Shown here in pieces: positions 8,925 to 19,312 of a stretch of DNA of 64,000 bases (position 1 is the stretch's first letter; the number at the start of each line of letters is the position of its first letter). The notes beneath the pieces were generated by a model. The model was given only the letters and a program-made list of their open reading frames with translations, did not search any database and had not been told where the DNA came from. The stretch is from Cereibacter_A sp052244495 (GTDB lineage Bacteria; Pseudomonadota; Alphaproteobacteria; Rhodobacterales; Rhodobacteraceae). Position numbers and translations under genes: made by a program. The stretch is taken from assembly GCA_052244495.1 (NCBI GenBank), contig JBQPXH010000001.1; one strand, given 5' to 3'.

Positions 8925-9278
8925 GGGTCTCTCCGTGGCTGTGGCACGCCATCATGGCCGCCGCACCGTGCCGAGGCCAGACCCCGTCGGCCGCCCGGCG
9001 GGCTTCCGCGGGCGCCCGCGCTTCTTCGTCGTCATCTGCAAGCGCCTGCACTGCCCCGATCGCTGGGCCGCCAAGGGCATCGACGCGGGCCTGGGCACAG
9101 GCGGCAACACCCGCCAACCCTGCAGCCGGCCCGGCAGCGACGATCCTGCAAGGCAGGTGTTCCCTCTCGATGCGACGTCTGACACGCCGCCATCAAAATG
9201 GCGGGAGCACGCCGTCAGGCATGGCACCCGGCGGGCGATGGCGATAAGGTTTCCCCCGATTTCGGGAGGGCAGTCCGC
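8925..9278. other. Intergenic region between divergent rocF and ccmF
   Basis: These 354 bases hold no convincing gene. A minus-strand frame (8952-9035) could encode a 27-residue AT-hook-like peptide (KKRGRPRKPAGRP), but it has no Shine-Dalgarno sequence. CCGCCAT (9187-9193) pairs with ATGGCGG (9198-9204) as a short hairpin in the ccmF leader. Both promoters must lie here, but I cannot place them. Confidence 0.5.
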
Positions 9279-11249
9279 ATGATCGTCGAACTCGGCCACT
9301 TCGCGCTGGTGCTTTCGCTGGGCGTCGCCCTGTTGCAGTCCTTCGTGCCGCTCGTGGGCGCGCACAGGCGCTGGTCCGGCTGGATGGCGGTGGCGGAACC
9401 GGCGGCGGTCACCCAGCTTCTGCTCGTGGGCTTCGCCTTCGCGGCACTGACCTGGGCCTTCGTCACCTCGGACTTCTCGGTGCGGCTCGTGGTTCTGAAC
9501 TCGCACACGCTGAAGCCGCTGCTCTACAAGATCAGCGGCGTCTGGGGGAACCACGAGGGCTCGCTGCTGCTCTGGGTGCTCATCCTCTCGCTCTTCGGAG
9601 CCTGCGCCGCGGCCTTCGGGCAGAACCTGCCGCCCACGCTCAAGGCGCGCGTCCTCGCGGTGCAGGGGATGATCGGCGCGGCCTTCCTCGCCTTCCTGCT
9701 CTTCACCTCGAACCCGTTCCTGCGCCTGGCCGAGCCGCCCTTCGACGGCGAGGACCTCAATCCGCTGCTGCAGGATCCGGGGCTCGCCTTCCATCCGCCC
9801 TTCCTCTACCTCGGCTATGTCGGGCTCTCGATGGCCTTCTCCTTCGCGGTCGCCGCGCTGATCGAGGGCCGGGTGGATGCCGCCTGGGGCCGTTGGGTGC
9901 GGCCCTGGACGCTGGCCGCCTGGATCTTCCTGACCATCGGCATCGCGCTCGGGTCGTGGTGGGCCTATTACGAACTCGGCTGGGGCGGCTTCTGGTTCTG
10001 GGACCCGGTCGAGAACGCCTCCTTCATGCCCTGGCTGATCGCAGCGGCACTCCTGCACTCCGCCATCGTGGTCGAGAAGCGAGAGGCACTGAAGAGCTGG
10101 ACGATCCTGCTGGCCATCCTTGCCTTCGGCTTCTCGCTGATCGGCACGTTCATCGTGCGCTCAGGCGTCATCACCTCCGTCCACGCCTTTGCCAACGATC
10201 CCGAGCGCGGGGTCTTCATCCTGCTGATCCTCGCCACCTTCATGGGCGGGGCACTGACGCTGTTCGCAGCACGGGCCAGCGCGATGGAGGCCAAGGGCGT
10301 CTTCGGCATCGTCAGCCGCGAGTCGGGGATCGTGCTCAACAACGTGCTGCTGACGGTGGCCTGCTTCGTCGTCTTCATCGGCACCATCTGGCCGCTGCTG
10401 GCCGAGCTGCTCTGGGGCCGCAAGCTCTCTGTCGGGGCGCCGTTCTTCAACGCGGCCTTCACGCCCTTCATGGTGGTGATCGCCCTCGTGCTGCCGCTCG
10501 GTGCGGTCCTGTCCTGGAAGCGCGCCCAGCTCGGCCGGTCGATGCGCCCGCTCTGGGGCGCGCTGGCGCTGTCGGTGGCCCTGGGCGCGCTGGTCTTCGC
10601 CATGCAGACCGGGCGCTCGGCGCTGGGGCCCGTGGGTCTCGCCCTCGGCGCATGGCTCGTGCTCGGCGCGCTGATCGATCTCTGGAGCCGGACCGGCCGT
10701 GGCGGGATCGGCGGCCGGCTCGGCCGGCTCACGCGGCTGCCGCGCGCCGACTGGGGGAAGGCCACGGCGCATGCGGGCCTCGGCATCACCATCTTCGCCG
10801 TCGCCGCCATCACCGCCTGGCAGGTCGAGAACATCCGCGTGATGCAGCCGGGCGAGACCTTCGCGCTCGGCCGCTACGACGTCACGCTCGATGGCGTGCG
10901 CGAAGTCGAAGGGCCGAACTACCGCTCGACCACCGCCGATTTCCGCGTCAGCCGCGACGGGCGCGAGGTTGCGACGCTCCATCCGGAGAAGCGCACCTAT
11001 CCGGTGGCCGCCATGCCCACGACCGAGGCTGGGATCGACTACGGCTTCACCCGCGACCTCTATCTCGTGATCGGCGATCCGCAGGAGGGCGGAGGCTATG
11101 CGGTGCGCAGCTACATCAAGCCCTTCGCCAACTGGATCTGGGGCGGCGCCATGCTGATGGCGCTCGGCGGATTGCTCAGCCTGTCCGACCGCCGCTACCG
11201 GATCGCCGCGGGGGCGCGCCGGGCACCGGCTGCGGTGCCTGCGGAATGA
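9279..11249 (+). CDS. ccmF: Heme lyase CcmF (cytochrome c maturation)
   Basis: This is the integral membrane haem-handling subunit of the System I cytochrome c maturation complex, which works with CcmH at the periplasmic face. The 656-residue protein has about 14-15 hydrophobic segments. It carries the periplasmic tryptophan-rich WWD motif, seen as GSWWAYYELGWGGFWFWDPV (about residues 226-245), and an earlier WGNHEGSLLLW motif. The ATG at 9279 follows GGGAGGG (9264-9270); a longer upstream frame lacks a ribosome site. It overlaps ccmH by 4 bases (ATGA), so the two are translationally coupled. Confidence 0.95.
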   Translation: MIVELGHFALVLSLGVALLQSFVPLVGAHRRWSGWMAVAEPAAVTQLLLVGFAFAALTWAFVTSDFSVRLVVLNSHTLKPLLYKISGVWGNHEGSLLLWVLILSLFGACAAAFGQNLPPTLKARVLAVQGMIGAAFLAFLLFTSNPFLRLAEPPFDGEDLNPLLQDPGLAFHPPFLYLGYVGLSMAFSFAVAALIEGRVDAAWGRWVRPWTLAAWIFLTIGIALGSWWAYYELGWGGFWFWDPVENASFMPWLIAAALLHSAIVVEKREALKSWTILLAILAFGFSLIGTFIVRSGVITSVHAFANDPERGVFILLILATFMGGALTLFAARASAMEAKGVFGIVSRESGIVLNNVLLTVACFVVFIGTIWPLLAELLWGRKLSVGAPFFNAAFTPFMVVIALVLPLGAVLSWKRAQLGRSMRPLWGALALSVALGALVFAMQTGRSALGPVGLALGAWLVLGALIDLWSRTGRGGIGGRLGRLTRLPRADWGKATAHAGLGITIFAVAAITAWQVENIRVMQPGETFALGRYDVTLDGVREVEGPNYRSTTADFRVSRDGREVATLHPEKRTYPVAAMPTTEAGIDYGFTRDLYLVIGDPQEGGGYAVRSYIKPFANWIWGGAMLMALGGLLSLSDRRYRIAAGARRAPAAVPAE

Positions 11250-11701
11250 GGCTCGCGGCGCTTGTCCTCGCGGCGCTTCTGGCAGCGCCCGCCTTCGCGG
11301 TGCAGCCTGACGAGATCCTGCCCGATCCCGCACTGGAAGCCCGCGCGCGCAACATCTCGCAGGGGCTGCGCTGCCTTGTCTGCCGGAACGAGAACATCGA
11401 CGACTCGAACGCTCAGCTGGCGCGCGACCTGAGGCTGCTGGTGCGCGAACGGCTGGTGGCGGGGGACTCGGATGCCGAGGTCGTCGATTTCGTCGTCGAC
11501 CGCTACGGCGAATACGTCCTGCTGAACCCGACCGCCGGAGGGGCCAACCTGATCCTCTGGATTGCCGGCCCCGCGATGCTCGTGGGCGGGCTCGGGCTCG
11601 CCGCGGTCTATCTGCGCCGCCGGCGCGCCGCACCCGAGCCTGCGGCGGCGGCCCTGTCCGAGGAGGAGAAGGCCCGGCTCGCCGAAATCCTGAGGGACTG
11701 A
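11246..11701 (+). CDS. ccmH: Cytochrome c-type biogenesis protein CcmH
   Basis: This apocytochrome c thiol oxidoreductase hands reduced haem-binding cysteines to the CcmF lyase. The 151-residue protein has an N-terminal signal segment (1-18), the LRCLVC redox motif (C43, C46) in a three-helix periplasmic domain, and one C-terminal transmembrane helix (about 104-124) followed by an RRRR stop-transfer run. It is short, without the CcmI-like C-terminal extension of E. coli CcmH. The start overlaps the ccmF stop. Confidence 0.94.
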   Translation: MRLAALVLAALLAAPAFAVQPDEILPDPALEARARNISQGLRCLVCRNENIDDSNAQLARDLRLLVRERLVAGDSDAEVVDFVVDRYGEYVLLNPTAGGANLILWIAGPAMLVGGLGLAAVYLRRRRAAPEPAAAALSEEEKARLAEILRD

Positions 11702-11765
11702 CGCGCCGTCGCGCTTTCCCGGCCTCCGGCCGCGGCTATTCTGGCCGCTGAGAGGGAGGAACAGG

Positions 11766-12542
11766 ATGGATTACCGGACGATCAGGGTTGAAGACCGCGG
11801 CGGCGTGGCCCTCGTGACGCTCGCGCGGCCCGAGGTGATGAACGCGCTCTCGAGCCGGATGCGCGAGGAACTGCTTTACGCGGTGACGGAGGCCGCAGCC
11901 CGCGCCCGCGTGATCGTTCTGACCGGCGAGGGTCGCGGCTTCTGCTCGGGGCAGGATCTGGGCGACGCGAAAGGCCTCGGCGTGCCCGACTTCGAGCGCA
12001 TCCTGCGTGAGGAATACGAGCCGCTGCTGCGCGCCATCGCCGACTGCCCGGTGCCGACGCTCGCCGCGGTGAACGGGATCGCGGCCGGGGCAGGGGCCAA
12101 CCTCGCGCTTGCCTGCGACGTGGTCATCGCTTCCGAAAGCGCGAGCTTCATCCAGGCCTTCACCCGCATCGGCCTTATTCCGGATGCCGGTGGCACCTGG
12201 ACGCTGCCGCGCCAGATCGGCCTTGCCCGGGCGATGGGGGCCGCGCTCTTCGCCGACCGCATTCCGGCCGCCGAGGCCGCGCGCTGGGGCATGATCTACG
12301 AGGCCGTGCCCGAGGCCGAGTTCGAGGCCCGCTGGCAGGCGCGCGCCGCCCATCTGGCCGAGGGGCCGACGACCGCCTATCGCGCCCTGAAACAGGCGCT
12401 CCGCGCAAGCTTCGGCAACGGGTTCGAGGATCAGCTGGCGCTCGAGGCAAGGCTGCAGGGGCAGTGCGGCGCCTCGGCCGACTTTCTCGAGGGGGTGTCG
12501 GCCTTCCTGGAGAAGCGCCCGGCGAAATTCTCCGGACACTGA
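11766..12542 (+). CDS. Enoyl-CoA hydratase/isomerase family protein (PaaG-like)
   Basis: This 258-residue crotonase-fold protein has an oxyanion-hole segment GRGFCSGQDLGD (56-67), which closely resembles PaaG, the ring-1,2-epoxyphenylacetyl-CoA isomerase, more than FadB-type hydratases. The second family block (VNGIAAGAGANLALACD) and the C-terminal helical part are complete. Other phenylacetate genes are absent, so the natural substrate may be a fatty or aromatic acyl-CoA. It is 64 bases downstream of ccmH and may be a separate unit. Confidence 0.82.
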   Translation: MDYRTIRVEDRGGVALVTLARPEVMNALSSRMREELLYAVTEAAARARVIVLTGEGRGFCSGQDLGDAKGLGVPDFERILREEYEPLLRAIADCPVPTLAAVNGIAAGAGANLALACDVVIASESASFIQAFTRIGLIPDAGGTWTLPRQIGLARAMGAALFADRIPAAEAARWGMIYEAVPEAEFEARWQARAAHLAEGPTTAYRALKQALRASFGNGFEDQLALEARLQGQCGASADFLEGVSAFLEKRPAKFSGH

Positions 12543-12686
12543 CGGAAGCGGCCCGGCGCGCGGGGCTGCCGGGCCGGTCCCATTGCCGAACGCCCGGGCC
12601 GGCAAGGTGCGTTGCAGGCCGTGTCGCTCCGCGCGACCTGAGCGGCGCGGTCCGGATGGAACCGGACCATCCCGTCCTGTCGCGGC

Positions 12687-13247
12687 TCAGATCCCCCGCG
12701 ACAGCGCCGCGACGCCCGTACGTGCCATCTCGCGCAGGCCCAGCGGGCGCATGAGGTCGGCCAGAGCGTCGATCTTCTCGGGCGTGCCGGTGATCTCGAA
12801 GATGAAGCTTTCCAGCGTCGAATCGACCACCTTGGCGCGGAAGATCTCGGCCAGCCGCAACGCCTCGATCCGCGCATCGCCCTTGCCCGAGACCTTGAAC
12901 AGCGCGAGTTCGCGTTGCACCGAAGGCCCCTCGACCGTCAGGTCGTGCACCTCGTGCACCGGCACGAGCCGGGCGAGCTGCGCCTTGATCTGGTCGATCA
13001 CCGCGGGCGTTCCGCGGGTCACGATGGTGATCCGGCTGCGGTGGCCGGTATGGTCCACCTCGGCCACGGTCAGGCTTTCGATGTTGTAGCCGCGTCCCGA
13101 GAAGAGCCCGATGACCCGCGCGAGCACGCCGCTTTCGTTGTCCACGACGAGCGCGAGCGTGTGTTGCTCGATCAGCTCCGCATTCGGATCGCGGAGGTCG
13201 TAGGCGGAATGCTGGGTGGATCCCTGCTTGATGTTGAGCGGCGCCAT
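12687..13247 (-). CDS. ilvH: Acetolactate synthase small (regulatory) subunit
   Basis: This is the valine-sensing regulatory subunit of acetohydroxyacid synthase for branched-chain amino acid synthesis. The 186-residue protein has an N-terminal ACT domain with the conserved block NESGVLARVIGLFSGRGYNI, followed by the C-terminal ACT-like half. I chose the ATG at 13247 (MAPLNIKQGS) because homologous IlvH proteins begin here; the frame stays open further upstream without a good ribosome site. It lies 82 bases after ilvB, and that gap holds a GGGGATATTT-type repeat. Confidence 0.93.
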   Translation of the reverse strand: MAPLNIKQGSTQHSAYDLRDPNAELIEQHTLALVVDNESGVLARVIGLFSGRGYNIESLTVAEVDHTGHRSRITIVTRGTPAVIDQIKAQLARLVPVHEVHDLTVEGPSVQRELALFKVSGKGDARIEALRLAEIFRAKVVDSTLESFIFEITGTPEKIDALADLMRPLGLREMARTGVAALSRGI

Positions 13248-13268
13248 GCGTCCCTGTTCCTGATCCTG

Positions 13269-13300
13269 TTTCATTCTTGCAGAAATATCCCCGGGGGTGC
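13269..13300 (-). repeat. GGGGATATTT-N5-AGAATGAAA repeat, copy 1
   Basis: On the minus strand the ilvB-ilvH spacer reads GGGGATATTT, five bases, then AGAATGAAA, preceded by a C/G-rich block. Two further copies with the same core and spacer length lie at 23388-23421 and 23548-23581. Confidence 0.6.
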
Positions 13301-13329
13301 GGGGGCAGGCAGCCCCCGCTTCCGCGGGT

Positions 13330-15084
<1,755 letters not shown>

Positions 15085-15132
15085 CTCTCTCTCCATCCTT
15101 GCCGCCCCCGGCGGCGGCCCGATCCGCGCAAC

Positions 15133-15160
15133 AAAAAGCCCCCGGCTTTCACTCGGGGGC
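15133..15160 (-). terminator. Intrinsic terminator in the ilvB leader (attenuator)
   Basis: On the minus strand GCCCCCG (15160-15154) pairs with CGGGGGC (15144-15138) across a 9-base loop, followed directly by five T (15137-15133). It lies between the leader peptide and ilvB, so it must be read through for ilvB expression. Just upstream, CGCATGGG (within the leader codons) and CCCATGCG form an 8-bp inverted repeat ending at the terminator stem, a possible pause or alternative hairpin. Confidence 0.85.
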
Positions 15161-15185
15161 GCATGGGAACCATGAGGGTCAACCG

Positions 15186-15233
15186 TCACCGGCCCATGCG
15201 CAGCTTTCCTACAAGAAGTACGACACCAGACAT
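15186..15233 (-). CDS. ilvB leader peptide (15 residues, branched-chain-rich)
   Basis: The short frame MSGVVLLVGKLRMGR has five consecutive regulatory codons, Val-Val-Leu-Leu-Val (residues 4-8). It is preceded by GGAGAG 6 bases before the ATG and followed 26 bases later by an intrinsic terminator. This arrangement matches translation-coupled attenuation of branched-chain amino acid operons. When charged tRNA(Val) or tRNA(Leu) is scarce, ribosomes would stall on these codons and change the downstream folding. An obvious antiterminator partner for the terminator stem is not clear to me. Confidence 0.82.
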   Translation of the reverse strand: MSGVVLLVGKLRMGR

Positions 15234-15391
15234 ACCAGGCTCTCCGTTGCGGTCGCGCCGGACACTAGGCGGTGCCCGACGCACCGTCAATGGCAAATCC
15301 GCGAAGAAAGTGTCGCAGCGAGACCCGATGCCGCACATTTGTTTCGCTTATGGCGGGCGGTCCGTAACAACCGGAAATCGGACGAAGGATC

Positions 15392-16309
15392 CTACAGCAT
15401 CAAGGCCACATAGGCGGCATAGGCTGCGAGAAGAAGGCCGCCCGCCCATCGCGGCACGCCCTTCAGAACCGCGGCCATCACGACGAGGAGAAGCGAGGTC
15501 GCCATGACCCAGGGCATGTCCTCGCGCAGGAAACGCGGGTCGAGCCCGGTGATCGGAAGCACGAGGCCGGTGATTCCCAGGATCCCCAGAAGGTTGAAGA
15601 TGTTCGAGCCGATGACGTTGCCGACGGCGATTTCAGAATGCTTGCGCCAGGCGGCGATGACCGAGGTCGCGAGCTCCGGCAGCGACGTGCCGACCGCCAC
15701 GACGGTCAGGCCGATCACCGCCTCGGAGATGCCGAAGGACCGCGCGATCTGCGTCGAGCTGTCGACGAGGAGCCTTGCACCCACCATCAGCACGATCAGG
15801 CCGCCGAGCGTGGTCAGCACGGCCTTCCAGACCGGCATCACGGCTTCGGGGTCGGTCTCCTGTTCGTCGCTGCGCCCCGAGAGGAAGGACGACAGCAGGA
15901 AGGCCACAAGCGCCGCGATGAGCACACCCGCTTCGACACGCGACAGGCCGTCGCCCGGCAGCATGATCCAGAGAAGCGCGGTCGCTGCGATCATGATGGC
16001 GAGATCCTTCCAGACCTGCCGGATGTTGATGGCGACCGGATAGACCAGCGCCGTGACGCCGAGGATCAGCATGACATTCGCGATGTTCGACCCGAGGACG
16101 TTGCCGACGGCGATCGAGGAGGCGCCGTCGAGCGCCGCGTTCAGCGACACGAGAAGCTCCGGGGTCGAGGTTCCGAAACCCACGATGGTCAGGCCGATCA
16201 CCATCGGGCTGATCCTGTAGGCGCGTGCCACGTTGACCGCGCCGCGGACGAGATACTCGCCTCCGAAGAAGAGGCCGAGAAGACCGATGACGAACAGGAT
16301 GTAGACCAA
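15392..16309 (-). CDS. Calcium/sodium antiporter (YrbG family)
   Basis: This 305-residue inner-membrane exchanger of the K+-independent CaCA superfamily has ten or so hydrophobic segments. Both inverted alpha-repeats are present: GFGTSTPELLVS (about 45-56) and AVGTSLPELATS (about 200-211). Each supplies the acidic ion-binding glutamate, and each is followed by a GNVLGSNI/GNVIGSNI helix. The likely role is Ca2+ extrusion driven by Na+ or H+. It is a single-gene unit upstream of the ilv leader. Confidence 0.9.
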   Translation of the reverse strand: MVYILFVIGLLGLFFGGEYLVRGAVNVARAYRISPMVIGLTIVGFGTSTPELLVSLNAALDGASSIAVGNVLGSNIANVMLILGVTALVYPVAINIRQVWKDLAIMIAATALLWIMLPGDGLSRVEAGVLIAALVAFLLSSFLSGRSDEQETDPEAVMPVWKAVLTTLGGLIVLMVGARLLVDSSTQIARSFGISEAVIGLTVVAVGTSLPELATSVIAAWRKHSEIAVGNVIGSNIFNLLGILGITGLVLPITGLDPRFLREDMPWVMATSLLLVVMAAVLKGVPRWAGGLLLAAYAAYVALML

Positions 16310-16644
16310 GATGTGCTCCTATGCTCCGGCCCGAATTGGGCTTGGCACCGGATAATGCAAGGGGATTTCGCGAGGAATGTTGGCCGACGCTGCGTGCCGG
16401 CGAGAGGCTGCCGCAGCTGGCGGGCGGTGCTGCTCGAAGCGGCGGGGGCCGGGCGGATCATTGCATGAAAAGGAGCGAGGCCCGCGTCCGGGGCGCATGC
16501 CGTCGAATGCTCGTGCCTGAGCCACCGCTGCTTCGGGAGTGCGTGTTTCAGCCGCCGGCTACCGAAGCGCCCGAGTGCGAGGTGCGCGCAAGGTGCAGGT
16601 GGCGCCGGGCCCGGACCAGCGCTCACCCAAGCCTGCCGGCTGCG
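16310..16644. other. Intergenic region, nothing recognised
   Basis: These 335 bases lie between the start of the antiporter gene and the end of the aminoacyl-protein transferase gene, both on the minus strand. Open frames here have poor codon composition and no ribosome sites. I see no hairpin with a T-run. The antiporter promoter should be at its left end. Confidence 0.5.
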
Positions 16645-17487
16645 TCAATCGCGGTTGCGATCGCCCGAGCGGGCCTCGGGCAGGCTGATCCGCGCGACCT
16701 GTTCGGCGATGGGATCGACGCTCAGCGGGTGGAGCTCGGCCCTGTGGTCGGCCGGCTGCCCGATCTCCTGCCAGCGGCCGCCCTTGTAGATCTCGAGCGC
16801 CGCGAAGTTGGCCTTGTATCCCATCTTGCGGCTGCCGGGCACCCAGTAGCCGAGATACACGTAGGGAAGCCCCGCCTCGCGCGCGATCTCGATGTGGTCG
16901 AGGATGACGTAGGTTCCCAGCGACCGGCCCGCCATGTCCGGGTCGTAGAAGGAATAGACCATGCTGAGGCCATCATCGAAGATGTCGGTGAGGCAGACCG
17001 CCGACAGAGGCCGCGCGCGGCCTTCCTCGCCGGGGCGGGAGTATTCGATGACGCGCGAACGGATCGGCGTCTCCTCGATCATTGCGGCGAATTCGAAGAT
17101 GTCCATGTCGGCCATTCCGCCATCGGCGTGCCGGTCGTCGAGATAGCGGCGGAAGAGCGCATACTGGTCCTCGGTGGCCCAGGGGCTCGTTGCGTTGCGG
17201 CGCAGGTCCGCGTTCCGCTTCAGGATCCGGCGCTGCGTGCGCGTCGGCTCGAAGTCCGCCACCCGGATCCGGGCAGAGAGGCAGGCCGAGCATTCCGCGC
17301 AGGACGGCCGGTAGAGCACGTTCTGCGACCGGCGGAAGCCCTGCTTCGACAGGGTGTCGTTCAGCTTCTGTGCATGCTCACCCTGCAGGGCCGTGAACAG
17401 CTTCCGCTCGAGCCGCCCCTCGAGATAGGGGCAGGATTGCGGAGCCGTCACATAGAACTGCGGCGCGATGGGAAGCGTATGACGCAT
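16645..17487 (-). CDS. bpt: Aspartate/glutamate leucyltransferase (Bpt/Ate family)
   Basis: This is an N-end rule aminoacyl-tRNA-protein transferase that tags proteins with N-terminal acidic residues for ClpAP degradation. The 280-residue protein has the N-terminal cysteine cluster (QSCPYLEGR, then RPSCAECSACLSAR about 61-74) and the C-terminal GNAT-like half with YVYLGYWVPGSRKMGYKANF. The length and the split cysteine region match the bacterial Bpt subgroup, which usually transfers leucine. Substrate specificity (Leu or Arg) is inferred from family only. Confidence 0.9.
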   Translation of the reverse strand: MRHTLPIAPQFYVTAPQSCPYLEGRLERKLFTALQGEHAQKLNDTLSKQGFRRSQNVLYRPSCAECSACLSARIRVADFEPTRTQRRILKRNADLRRNATSPWATEDQYALFRRYLDDRHADGGMADMDIFEFAAMIEETPIRSRVIEYSRPGEEGRARPLSAVCLTDIFDDGLSMVYSFYDPDMAGRSLGTYVILDHIEIAREAGLPYVYLGYWVPGSRKMGYKANFAALEIYKGGRWQEIGQPADHRAELHPLSVDPIAEQVARISLPEARSGDRNRD

Positions 17488-17590
17488 GGGCGGCTCTTGG
17501 CTGGACTGCCGGATACGTTAGCAAGGCGTCCGGGCGGAGCCAAGATCCGTGTTGTCGCCGGAAGCGGTCATTTGCGCGACGGCATGCAGG

Positions 17591-18055
17591 TCACTCTCCC
17601 GCCGCGCGGTTGAGGGCCACGGTGCCCAGAACGTGATCGGTCAGGCCCTGCGCCCGGGCGGAGGTCAGCATCAGCACCACCGAGACGATCTGCGGCAGGA
17701 CCATGCTGATCGAGACCGTGTAGCCGAGCGTGTGAAGGAAGGCCTCCGCCGGGCCGAAGGGCTCGCCGCGATGCGTGCGCATCCGCAGGGACATCAGCCG
17801 CATTCCCGGCGTCGCGGAGCTGCGCGCAAGTGTCACCGTGCGATAGGCGAAGCCCACGCAGAGGAACAGCAGCGGCAGGTAGAAGAGCGCGGTGAAGGCC
17901 GTGAAGGGAACGATCAGCGCCGTGATCAGCGCGATCAGGATCATGTCGACGATCCAGGCGAGTCCCCGCTTCATCGGAACGTCGGCATAGAACTCGGCAT
18001 GCCGCTCGGGGTCGGGCAGGGGATCGGCCACAAGACCGGACGGAACATGTCTCAT
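17591..18055 (-). CDS. RDD family membrane protein
   Basis: This 154-residue protein has three hydrophobic segments (about 34-52, 55-75 and 112-132). It carries the RDD-type start of the domain (KRGLAWIVDMILIA), in which the arginine-aspartate pattern precedes and enters the first helix. RDD proteins are linked to ion or solute transport, but no substrate can be assigned. The ATG at 18055 follows AGGAG at 6-base spacing. It lies 67 bases downstream of the DUF2852 gene and may share its transcript. Confidence 0.82.
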   Translation of the reverse strand: MRHVPSGLVADPLPDPERHAEFYADVPMKRGLAWIVDMILIALITALIVPFTAFTALFYLPLLFLCVGFAYRTVTLARSSATPGMRLMSLRMRTHRGEPFGPAEAFLHTLGYTVSISMVLPQIVSVVLMLTSARAQGLTDHVLGTVALNRAAGE

Positions 18056-18122
18056 GAAGGGCTCCTCTGGTGGCTGGAGCGGCCCCGGCAGGCGCCGCTC
18101 CCGTCTCGCGACACGATCGTCC

Positions 18123-18533
18123 TCAGGCGTCCGCGTCGGCCGCGGGCTTGTCGGAGGTGCGGGCGCGCTCGTCCATGAAGGCGTCGAATTCCTTCTTGTC
18201 CTTGGCCTCGCGAAGGCGCTGGAGGAAGGACTCGAAAGCGATCTGCTCTTCCTCGAGCCGGCGCAGCGTGTCCGCCTTGTAGGCATCGAACGCGACGTTG
18301 CCGCTGCTGTTCCAGGCGACGTTACGGGACATGGACCGACGAGAGCGGCAGGACCGGTTGAACATGCGTTTGCTCCAGATCATGTAGGCGAGAATGGCGA
18401 GGCCTGCGGGCCAGAAGACGATGAAGCCTACGACCATGGCAGCGATCCAGGCCGGGCGGCCCCGGTCGTCGAGCCAGGCTTCGGCGCGGGCGGGCCAGGA
18501 GGCGAGGCCGGCGCGGGCGGTGGCAGGTATCAT
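18123..18533 (-). CDS. DUF2852 domain protein
   Basis: This 136-residue protein has one transmembrane helix (about 30-50, WIAAMVVGFIVFWPAGLAIL), then a basic SKRMF linker, an N-rich stretch and a C-terminal charged amphipathic helix (about 90-120). The W-P-x-G membrane motif and helix match DUF2852, which is widespread in alphaproteobacteria with no known function. The ATG at 18533 follows GGAG at 7-base spacing. The promoter region carries the ATGTGAA inverted repeat noted separately. Confidence 0.8.
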   Translation of the reverse strand: MIPATARAGLASWPARAEAWLDDRGRPAWIAAMVVGFIVFWPAGLAILAYMIWSKRMFNRSCRSRRSMSRNVAWNSSGNVAFDAYKADTLRRLEEEQIAFESFLQRLREAKDKKEFDAFMDERARTSDKPAADADA

Positions 18534-18560
18534 GGGCGGTCTCCGGTTGCACTTGGGTGA

Positions 18561-18579
18561 ATGTGAATGCTTTTCACAT
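18561..18579. promoter_or_regulatory. Inverted repeat upstream of the DUF2852 gene, candidate operator
   Basis: ATGTGAA (18561-18567), five bases, then TTCACAT (18573-18579) form a perfect dyad 28 bases upstream of the DUF2852 start. TTCACAT occurs again at 18631-18637. This AT-rich block stands out from the GC-rich surroundings. The binding protein is unknown. Confidence 0.45.
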
Positions 18580-18841
18580 TTCTCCAGATGGGAAGTGCGA
18601 CGCGAAGTGCAAGGGGCAATGTTAAAGGAATTCACATATTCGCCCGGAAGCCGAGCGGTGCGTCTGGTGCAGGATCGGCGTGGCTCCGCGGTCGGCGGGC
18701 GCTGCCGCGCACCATCACGCGCACTCGCGGTGCCGAACGGGACCGCCGGAGGACATTGGCCGGTGCTTTCAGGCCCGGTGGATCTGCCGGCGTCTCTTGC
18801 CTAGCCGAAGCGCGAGCCTCCTCCGCGACCCGAAGCGCCGG

Positions 18842-19312
18842 TCACTCCGTGAAGGGCTCAACCCGCGCGCCGGTCAGCCGATGCAGCACGTCCGGAGGTA
18901 CGGCGAAGATATGGCGGGGCGTTCCGCCGGCTGCCCAGACAAGCGGGAATTCAAGCAGCCTCGGATCGAGGCAGACCGGAACCGGTGACAGGTGGCCCAC
19001 CGGAGCCACGCCGCCGATGGCGAAGCCGGACTGCGCCCTCACCGCGGCCGCGTCCGCACGACCCAGCGGCTCGCCCGCGAGCCGACCGGCCTTCTCGGAA
19101 CAGACCCGGTTGCCGCCCGCCGTCAGGAACAGGTGAAGGCGGCCACTCTCGCGGCCCTGGAACAGGATGGACTTCACGATCTGGTCGAGCGTGCAGCCCG
19201 CGGCGGCGGCGGCCTGCTCGGCGGTCCGGGTTTCGGCCGGCATCTCGAGGATGTTGGTCTCGACACCCGCGGCTTCCAGTGCCGCTTTTACCCGTGCAAG
19301 GCTCCTGCTCAT
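18842..19312 (-). CDS. YbaK/EbsC family aminoacyl-tRNA deacylase
   Basis: This 156-residue INS-superfamily protein is a free-standing editing domain that hydrolyses mischarged tRNA (typically Cys- or Ala-tRNA(Pro)). Family features are the lysine segment DQIVKSILFQG (about 43-53), the LTAGGNRV strand and the GFAIGGVAPVGH motif (about 96-107). The start at 19312 (MSRSLARVKAAL) has an AAGGA-type site. Substrate class cannot be fixed from sequence alone. Confidence 0.86.
   Translation of the reverse strand: MSRSLARVKAALEAAGVETNILEMPAETRTAEQAAAAAGCTLDQIVKSILFQGRESGRLHLFLTAGGNRVCSEKAGRLAGEPLGRADAAAVRAQSGFAIGGVAPVGHLSPVPVCLDPRLLEFPLVWAAGGTPRHIFAVPPDVLHRLTGARVEPFTE

Noticed and set aside
8952..9035. 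27-residue AT-hook-like peptide (KKRGRPRKPAGRP)
   Set aside because: No Shine-Dalgarno sequence. Such Arg/Pro-rich strings arise easily in GC-rich DNA.
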